This document shows positions 56,870 to 64,000 of a DNA stretch of 64,000 nt, piece after piece. Both the position numbers and the translations under genes were made by a program. The notes below the pieces were generated by a model that was not told where the DNA came from, did not search any database, and saw only the letters and a program-made list of their open reading frames with translations. The stretch covers positions 1,426,001 to 1,490,000 of the forward strand of contig JANATG010000013.1 in NCBI GenBank assembly GCA_029449235.1, given 5' to 3'. Origin of the DNA: Linnemannia schmuckeri. Taxonomy: Eukaryota > Mortierellomycota > Mortierellomycetes > Mortierellales > Mortierellaceae. Within the stretch, counting starts at the first letter, position 1. Every line of letters starts with the position of its first letter.

Positions 56870-57850
56870 CTCTAGTGTGTCGTCTCGTTCCTCATTTGTG
56901 TATTATAATAAAAAAATAGGGTTACAAAGAAAAGGGGAAAAAAGAAGGGAGAGGCATCCTTTTTTGCTCTTTCTTTCTATTTTCCCTTCCCTTACCCCTT
57001 TCCCCTCTTTCCTTTTCTTTCTTTTCCCTTCTTCCCCTTTTCTCCGCTTTCTCTCACTCCAACGCTTCTAACTCCTTTTCCCGCCTGTCTCTGGCCTCTG
57101 GCATCACCATCTCCCTTTTCCAACCTTTCTCTCATTCTCTTGACCACCCATGCGGCCACTCACTCTTTCATCTGCCCCTCATTCTGTCACTATTTGTTTT
57201 GTCCTTGTTGTTCGTCCACTTCTCTACTGGTTACTAGCCTGACACCTTTCGTTGATGTATTAGTTCAAAACAGGACCAACCAATGCGCGTGTATCTCGCA
57301 TTCTCGACATGATCACTCTTAAGCGCGACGTTCACTCTTGACGGAATACAGCCGATCTCTCTCGATGGATGCTCGTTTACAAACACTTTTGCTACAAGTT
57401 ACCTTTTGTTCAACGGATCAGGATACAACTGAGGAACCTCACACCCAGGAATTCATCTCTTTAGAACTCGCAGGATAGAGAAGATTATGGACTTGCCTTT
57501 GTCACTCAGGATGTTTGCTCTGTCACAGTATTCTTCGAACACTGCTACAGTTTTGTTGCTCGAGACATGACTGAAATGCGTGCATTGTATAGCTTGGAAG
57601 GCTGTCAAGTGTTATCATTCACTGAATATCATTTTCCCAGATTTCGTTTGATGAATTCTATTACATCCCTCGCAACGGCAGCGGTGGCGACAAGAAAAGA
57701 ATAAGAACAGCGGCAGCAACAGTAGCAAGGACAGCGACAGGAACGAAAGTAATAACTTTTTTTCAGTCAAAGACACCCGAGACGCTACGGGAGTATTCAT
57801 TTCAAGTGGATGCTGATCCTGCAACAGGGGCCACGAAGACAATGGGATGA
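56870..57850. repeat. Dispersed spacer repeat, copy d
   Basis: Landmarks: 'tgtctctggcctctggcatc' (57085), 'aggaccaaccaatgcgcgtg' (57273), 'gttcaacggatcaggatacaac' (57409), purine-rich 'gcaacagtagcaaggacag' (57715). More diverged than copies a-c. Confidence 0.6.
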
Positions 57851-58986
57851 CTTAGCACCGTATTATCTGGAGAACACCTAATTCAGGGCGACCCAACTTT
57901 AGGAACAGGGCAGTGGAATGTGCATGTAAAAAATACTTGGTCGTTGGGTTGGGCGTCTTGCTATTGAGGATGAAGATAGGGGGAGCATAGCGGACTGGAC
58001 GCTTTCAAAGTCTGTCATATTGTACAGACAGCCTCTATCCGATACAGAGAGCATGATGCGTATTCAACAAAGAAGATATTGCCCATCTAAGAACTTATAA
58101 GAAGAGCGCGTAGTAAACCTCGGTGAACGTGATCATGCTACCATATGGCGTCTCGTTGTGCCACAGTACTTCAATACAAATGTACAGTCCTGCTTGTCCT
58201 GCAAAAGCTCGCACAGGACTGCTTTACGGCTGAAATGGTGCAGGACTGTTTACAAAGGTGAAAAAAAATGGGTGCGATAGCCATGTTGTGACTACAGTGC
58301 ATTTACGCCGTTTTCCTTTTCCTTTGCCAAATCTGCGACAAAGTTGACGTTTTAAAGGACGCTCCAATTAGCGTCGACCCGGCGTCTGCTTTTCTGACAG
58401 CTGGAGGGGTAGGGGAGAAGGGAACTGGGACAACTATTTTACGCAAGCTAGGAGATCCATAACCCATGTCAAAAGAGCGAAAGATTGCGAGAAGTCACAA
58501 TTTTTGAGCGTGCTCCAAGAGTGTGCTTTTTCCATCAGAGACATTTTCTCCGTGCACTTGTGCGTGGTGAAGAAAGCACGCACATCCACACACCAATGCA
58601 TCCACACACCAATGCACCCCCGCACACATACGCACGGTGTTCTAATTAAATCTTTTTTATGTTCTAGACCTATCAACTAAACACCTTCAGCCCTTTGAAT
58701 ACATTATTTTGGAGTTTAGACCGCTGGTTCCCCCAATTTCTTTTTTGGCGTAGTACAAACAATTCACTCTCTTGTGCCATATGCCAGCTCCTGTACCGCG
58801 TTTTTGCAGCTGTATTTATACTTCGACCTACAACGGGCAATCCCCTCCTTTCATAATCTTTTGTTCTTTTCACAGAGTCAGTCTCTACAAAATCATTCCA
58901 TCTCAATTATAATACGGCAACAACAGCATCTACACACATACACGCCTCTCTCTCACCCCCGCCCACTTCACTTTACCGTAAGAAGT
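57851..58986. other. Spacer
   Basis: No gene. Contains the inverted repeat at 58181-58254 and the promoter region of the following pseudogene ('tgtatttatac' near 58810). Confidence 0.45.
58181..58254. repeat. Short inverted repeat (hairpin)
   Basis: 'TGTACAGTCCTGC' (58181) pairs with 'GCAGGACTGTTTACA' (58240) with one bulge or mismatch; an inner 'GTCCTGC/GCACAGGAC' pair lies within. Possibly a small foldback element. Confidence 0.5.
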
Positions 58987-60897
58987 ATGCAAGTTCCATA
59001 TAAACAACGGCGTCGTCGTGTTATTCATGACAATGATCCTAGTCTAAGGGGAGTGACGAACTCCTTAGCCCTCGTTGACCTGAACATGGGTACTCGTCCC
59101 GATTCCTCTACGAATCCGATAATGGAAGATATGTTTCCGGTCACCTATGATGAGATTACCGCCACTGCAATCAGACGCTTTCTTAGAGTCACGAGCCCGG
59201 TTCCTAGCGGTGATGACTGTAGGTTCAAAAGCAAGGCATACAATTTTGTGTCCGGCAACGTCGACTGTACTTATCTGGCAAAGGACCCTTCAAAGTGGAT
59301 TGGCAATCTTCTTGACATTCTGAAACGAGTCGTCCTTCAGGCTGACGATAGTCGCCTCTACTGTGACTGCCACCTGGGTCCTGTTGCCTTGCGTCAGGTC
59401 TTTGCGATCCACCAAGCTCTCGGTGACTTTCTCAATAGCCGCTTCAGCTTCTACCGCCTTGAACGTACATTCTTTCCTCTCGATGCGATCTTTGCGCGCA
59501 TCTAGGAGCAAATCAACACGCTTTTGGAGCCTATTCATGGGTCCGTTGCACTTATTCGTCTAGACGTTCCGTTTTATGACAATCTCAGTCAAGGTGACAA
59601 GACGGTCATCGAACAAGTTACGGTCGAGTACTTTCGCTCTCCTTGGTCGATGCGATGGAATACCCGTGTTCGAACTGCTCTAGTCGAAAAGACTTGTACG
59701 TGGTACCTGTCCCTCCCCGTTGAAACTGACGCGAGATCGGAGTATGAAGGACCGCCTATCCATCGTGACTCAAAAAACAAGCGCCGAAGGTCTATCTCAG
59801 ACTATGACAGTGACGATAACCCTTCTGTCGTTTCTGGCAATGCATTTTCCGCACTCCTTGCCCACTCTGAGCAAGTCCACATCGTTGATCCTAACGCGGC
59901 GATGGATTAGAACCACCCATTCTCTGTCTCATGTCTAACGAGACCATCTCCACATCGAGCAGCGCCGCGTCTGTCCTTTCTTTTGCGTGGAATGCTCCTA
60001 CAAGTCAAGTCATCCAGCCTCCTACTGCCTCTATTATGTCGGACTACACAGCCCCGGTGCATATGGCTACATTAGATCCTTCTCTTGATCCTGGCATTAT
60101 GCTGGACCTATCTTCATCTTCTGTGGGCAATATCGTCATCAGTACGCTCACGAATTTCTTGGAAAACCGTCTTGATAACCAATGGTATTTGAACGAGACA
60201 ATGAGCACTGTCATCACGTCTTCTTTTCCTCACACCCCGGAACCTATAGCCCCAACGTCATCGCCTTCAAGCTTTTCTAGTCACTGTGATGCCCATACTA
60301 CACAAACAGCCGTGCTTGGTCTACCTGTGACCACTTGCACCATTCCAGAGCGACCTCTTTTGCCTAATATGCTTGACTATCCGACGGAAACCCTTCTCTC
60401 AGTCCCGAGGCCACCAGCAACAATGACTACGTCGACTCTTCCACCTCGGTAGCTTCCGACGTCGAAGCCGATGAGACACTGATACCCACCATTAACGCTC
60501 ACCCACCGGCGACAAACCCCAGAGGTGCAAGGACCATCGGTTTCAGACATACAAGGACGATCAACCTCACCAGACGTGTAAGGAGCTTTCGTTTTCCTAC
60601 TTGGTTTGCACTCATCCGGCGCTCGCCTCCAAGTGGAGCTCGGACAGACACGTGGACACGCGCGAAGGTGTCACTTCGTCATGCCATATCAGCGGCAAGG
60701 TCTTTTCCCGAGCTCATGATCGACGGCGACATACCAAGCGTATGCATAATGTGGAGCTATGGAAGTGTAGCCACTGTTTGAAGACGTTTGCAAGGAAACC
60801 GACGCCCCGCAAACCTCATCGTTGCCATGGAGCGAACGGACGGCCGCCCGCCTATGCTCTCGTCGGTCCTGACGATCTTCCCATTGCGAATTCTTAA
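58987..60897 (+). pseudogene. Long zinc-finger pseudogene
   Basis: Starts MQVPYKQRRRRV at 58987. The N-terminal family domain is clear (GNVDCTYLAKDPSKWIG, LRQVFAIHQALGDFL, SVALIRLDVPFY, VEYFRSPWSMRWNTRVR). An in-frame TAG at 59503 splits it; a TAG at 59908, a frame change near 59930, another stop near 60450 and a further frame change near 60590 break the rest. Fingers remain at the 3' end (YLVCTHPALASKW ending HVDTRE, SCHISGKVFSRAHDR ending HTKRMH, WKCSHCLKTFARKP), but the first Cys and a His of finger one are lost. Confidence 0.85.
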
Positions 60898-61139
60898 CCA
60901 GTCATAACGGCTTATTGTTAGCACCTAAATAATTATTTGCTTTTGTTTAGCAACAGTGGTAGTCCATTCCTGTCATTTTCTTTTTAGTAAAAAAGCAAAG
61001 ATTCAGCATGTTGTTCGTTTGATGTAAAGTGCTTCAGCCTTTTCTTTCTCCTGCTGATAATCCTTCATTGTTCAACTAGTTTTTGCATTTTCGAGTTGAT
61101 GTTCTCTAAAAGTGTCATTTTCATTTGCTTGTGTCTCTT

Positions 61140-62450
61140 GTCCTGATGTCCTTCATTTTTAGTTCAACTCCGCACCCAAGAATTCCTATTTTACATATGA
61201 CAAAAAGTAGATCCAATCCTGGCTTCAAAGAATGGAGGGATGCTGCAACATGTGTCTTGTACGCAAAAGGAGACGGAAAGAGGGACAATCGAAAAAGACA
61301 GAAAATAAGAAAGGGGAGCATCCTTTCCTTATTACCCTTTCTCTTTTTCTCCTTTCTTTCTCTCTTCCTCCCTTCTTCCTCTTTCCACATTCTCTCATTC
61401 CATCACTTTTAAGTCATCTTTTTTCGCATCTTTCTTGTTTCTGCCATCATCTCCCTTGTCTTCTCGTCCTCATTCAGCCACCCACTCAGTCATTCTGCGT
61501 TGCATTCTGTCACCCTTGCCCTTGATCTTGTAGCTCGCCCATCTTATTACTGTTAACTAACGTGTAACTTTTTGTTGATATAGGTTCGAAACAGGACTAA
61601 CCAACACGCGTGTATTCCGCATTCCTGTGACGATCACTGTAAGCGGCGACAATCCCCCGTGACAGGACGCAATTAGTTTATGATTTTCGAAGTTTTGCGG
61701 CAGGTTGCCCCTTGTTTCAACGGACCAGGATACAACTAAGGAAACCTGGGACGCAGTAATTCGCCCTTCAGGAATTGACGGATATAGAAGGACATGGAAC
61801 CTCTCTCGTTACTGAAGATGCTTGCCTTGTCACAGTGGTGCTTATTAGTACTTTATATTGTAATTGCATTGCTTGAGAATATGACCCGGATCCATGTACG
61901 GCATGGTCATGGAGGTGCTGCCAAGGCGTTCTAATCCAATTTTATTTGCAACAGCGATAGCAGCGACAGGTACGGAGCAGGAAACGAGGCGACAACAGGC
62001 ACAGGAGGTTGAACAACAGCAAGCGCAAGGACATAAACGAGGAAGGGAAAATGAGCCACAGCAACGACAGGCACAGGAACAGCGACAGCAGGAGCAGTCT
62101 TTTGTCTTTCAACAACACCGCAGACGCTTGTACAACATATCTCCGCGGAGGAAACCGACCTTACTGACTAGACTGTCAAAGAAATGGAACGACTATCGAC
62201 GCTGACCTTGGAGGAACGCACTTTGCTCAAGACGAATCAATTGCCCTAACCGGGCCAGCAGGACTTGCTCGGTAGGAACTGAAAAGAAAGCATGCTGATT
62301 ATTCGCATGCCAGCAGCTTGGTGGCATGTAAGTTGTGATGAGACGGGGATATATCTCATCGACGGAACAATACTCGGCAGAGTGTAGAGCCCTCCGTTTG
62401 ACCAAATTGATATTTGTCTGTGAGCAACTCAGCAAGTAATAAACGGATGT
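61140..62450. repeat. Dispersed spacer repeat, copy e
   Basis: Landmarks: 'agttcaactccgcaccca' (61162), 'caggactaaccaacacgcgtg' (61592), 'caacggaccaggatacaac' (61718), a CAACAGGCACAGGA-type purine tract (61990-62110), and AATAAACGG near 62438. Confidence 0.6.
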
Positions 62451-63278
62451 AAGAATCGTTGTTTTGTTAAAAATGCCGTTGTCCATCTTGATAAACTACT
62501 TTGCCATACATACAAGTTTTGAGTACGGGCGTACCTTTGTAGGCGTTGGGGAAACAACATGAGCCCCGGCAAGCCGGCTTGTATCTTAACAACGCTTGTT
62601 GTGAAACCACTTCTTCGTTTCGTCCGTCTGATTGCACTTTGTTTTTGGACTTTCGGTCAAAAACTTAAAGTTAGCCTCATTCCAACGGAATAGATAATTC
62701 TATTCTTCCATCGAGGAGGAAAGAGAGACAAGAAAAGCAGGCCTCTTTTTGTCTAATATAAAAAAAAAACGACATATGAGTGACAAAAACAAAACAGGGG
62801 AAAGAGAGAAACGAGAGTGACGGGAGAGAGAGAATGTAAAGTCGAAAGACTCATGGCTTTCTTTTTCGCCAGTTTACGTCTCCGAAATAGAGTAGGGTTC
62901 TATTTGTTTGTTCATTTGGGCTAAGAAGGGCGTATGCGTGCAATGGGTAGGAGGCAGGGAAGTGATAATTGGTATGTACATGCAATTTGCATTTTCTCTT
63001 TTGACCAATATCTCACTGGTGCGCTAGCTTTGCCAGCCTTTTCACGCAGCAAATATAAAGTGTTGCAGTCCAGCACACTTTTCTTTCTTCTCTTTTAGCT
63101 CTCTTATTATTTTCCCGCCTTAACTCCCTTCCTCCTACCTAAATTCACATTCTCTCTTCCATTCATACCCCTATCACCATCCTTTTTCAGTTATCCGCAT
63201 CTCATTCCATCGACACCATACCCTTCCACTCGCAACACAACACTTTTTTCTCTCACTCCCCTTACAGAGGCGCAACAG
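62451..63278. other. Spacer and promoter of the last gene
   Basis: No gene. Contains 'atataaaaaaaaaacg' (62757) and 'gcaaatataaagtg' (63050), the latter a plausible TATA element before a pyrimidine-rich leader ending 'ttacagaggcgcaacag'. Confidence 0.45.
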
Positions 63279-64000
63279 ATGCGTCAAGTTTATCCACGGA
63301 TCCAAGGCGCCACTGACGCCGATGTCCTCTGTATCAAGGGAGTGCGCTCTACCTTCACCACCTTCACCTCCAAGGGCGCCACACCATCGAATGCATCGCA
63401 CGGCGAGCTCTTAGACGATATTTCCATAAAGACCTTCAGTTCACCCTCAACCGCCTTCATCAGGGACTTTGTCAGCATCACTGGCCCCTCCTCCACCGGT
63501 GACCACTTTGGTAACCATAACCAGACCTTCCTTATGACCTTCGGGAATCTTGCCTGCACTCGTTCGCCCGAGAACTCGTCCAAATGGCTCGGATACCTGC
63601 AAGGAACCCCAGAGCAACTCGTTCTCCAGGCCGACGACCAACGGTTCAAGCACCACGACCGTCACGACCCCAAAACCATGCACCTGGCCTATTTGAACCA
63701 TACGATCGAGTACTACCTTAACAGAAGCGACAGTATCTATGCTCTAAACCGTTCCGTGGAGACTCTCGATGTTCTCGTTAGCTTTCTCCATCCAGAAGTT
63801 CACAAAGACTTCCTTGAATCGATTCCTGAATCGGTGGTGCTTGTCCGCTGTGACATTCCCTTTTACAATCCTCTCAATCGAGAGAGGAAAGAAATTATCG
63901 AACAAGTGGTCGTCGAATACTTCCGATCACCATGGACGATGCGCTGGGACCGTCGGATCCGGAGTGCCCAGGTCCAGAATCCTCATTTCTGGTATCTATC
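63279..64000 (+). CDS. Long zinc-finger protein, N-terminal part (runs off window)
   Basis: Open frame from ATG 63279 (MRQVYPRIQGATDADVLC) to the last base, 240 codons. The sequence before the ATG (GAGGCGCAACAG) resembles that before 26301 and 40649. The N-terminal family domain is complete and close to that of the 14905 gene: GNLACTRSPENSSKWLGYLQG, ADDQRF, ESVVLVRCDIPFY, VVVEYFRSPWTMRWDRRIR. The zinc-finger part should lie beyond the window. No disruption is visible. Confidence 0.8.
   Translation, partial: MRQVYPRIQGATDADVLCIKGVRSTFTTFTSKGATPSNASHGELLDDISIKTFSSPSTAFIRDFVSITGPSSTGDHFGNHNQTFLMTFGNLACTRSPENSSKWLGYLQGTPEQLVLQADDQRFKHHDRHDPKTMHLAYLNHTIEYYLNRSDSIYALNRSVETLDVLVSFLHPEVHKDFLESIPESVVLVRCDIPFYNPLNRERKEIIEQVVVEYFRSPWTMRWDRRIRSAQVQNPHFWYL

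Noticed and set aside
1..64000. CRISPR arrays, rRNA or tRNA genes
   Set aside because: No regularly spaced direct repeats with unique spacers and no tRNA- or rRNA-like sequence were noticed; a tRNA scan was not possible.

Overview
The window is nuclear DNA of a fungus. It has long intron-poor genes, short GT-AG introns, AATAAA-type 3' ends and very large pyrimidine-rich spacers. NACHT proteins carrying pentapeptide and WD40 repeats, plus piggyBac and Tc1/mariner transposons, suggest an early-diverging soil fungus of the Mortierella type. The lineage is an inference from gene content only.

Almost the whole window is one expanded, locally duplicated gene cluster on the + strand. Two families alternate. 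The first is NLR-like proteins built as NACHT NTPase, then a pentapeptide block, then about 14 WD40 repeats: a partial gene at 1-2213, a WD40 pseudogene at 9056-10336, a full-length pseudogene at 18271-22276, and three apparently intact genes at 33154-36981, 47550-51281 and 52643-56556. The second is proteins with a C-terminal block of atypical zinc fingers. A short form occurs at 12663-13286, as a remnant at 24526-24714, and at 38914-39427. A long form, with an unrecognised N-terminal domain and an acidic middle, occurs at 14905-16921, 26301-28902, 40649-42592, 58987-60897 (pseudogene) and 63279 to the window end. The order NACHT-WD40, short zinc-finger, long zinc-finger occurs three times with matching spacers, so the trio appears to be the duplicated unit.

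Outside the trio, 4.0-6.1 kb holds two decayed cysteine-rich genes and 7577-8317 encodes a matrixin-like metalloprotease. A piggyBac element (29149-31892) and a Tc1/mariner element (45911-47213) sit next to or inside the conserved 5' leaders of two NACHT genes. A foldback MITE lies at 37124-37298. Spacers carry two dispersed repeat families: a roughly 1.1-kb leader upstream of four NACHT copies and a 0.5-1.4-kb spacer repeat present six times.

The NACHT parts of the three intact genes are almost identical, while their pentapeptide and WD40 parts are mosaics of different paralogues. This pattern fits gene conversion plus repeat shuffling, as known for the HET/NWD incompatibility genes of filamentous fungi. 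A recognition role for the cluster is inferred, not shown.
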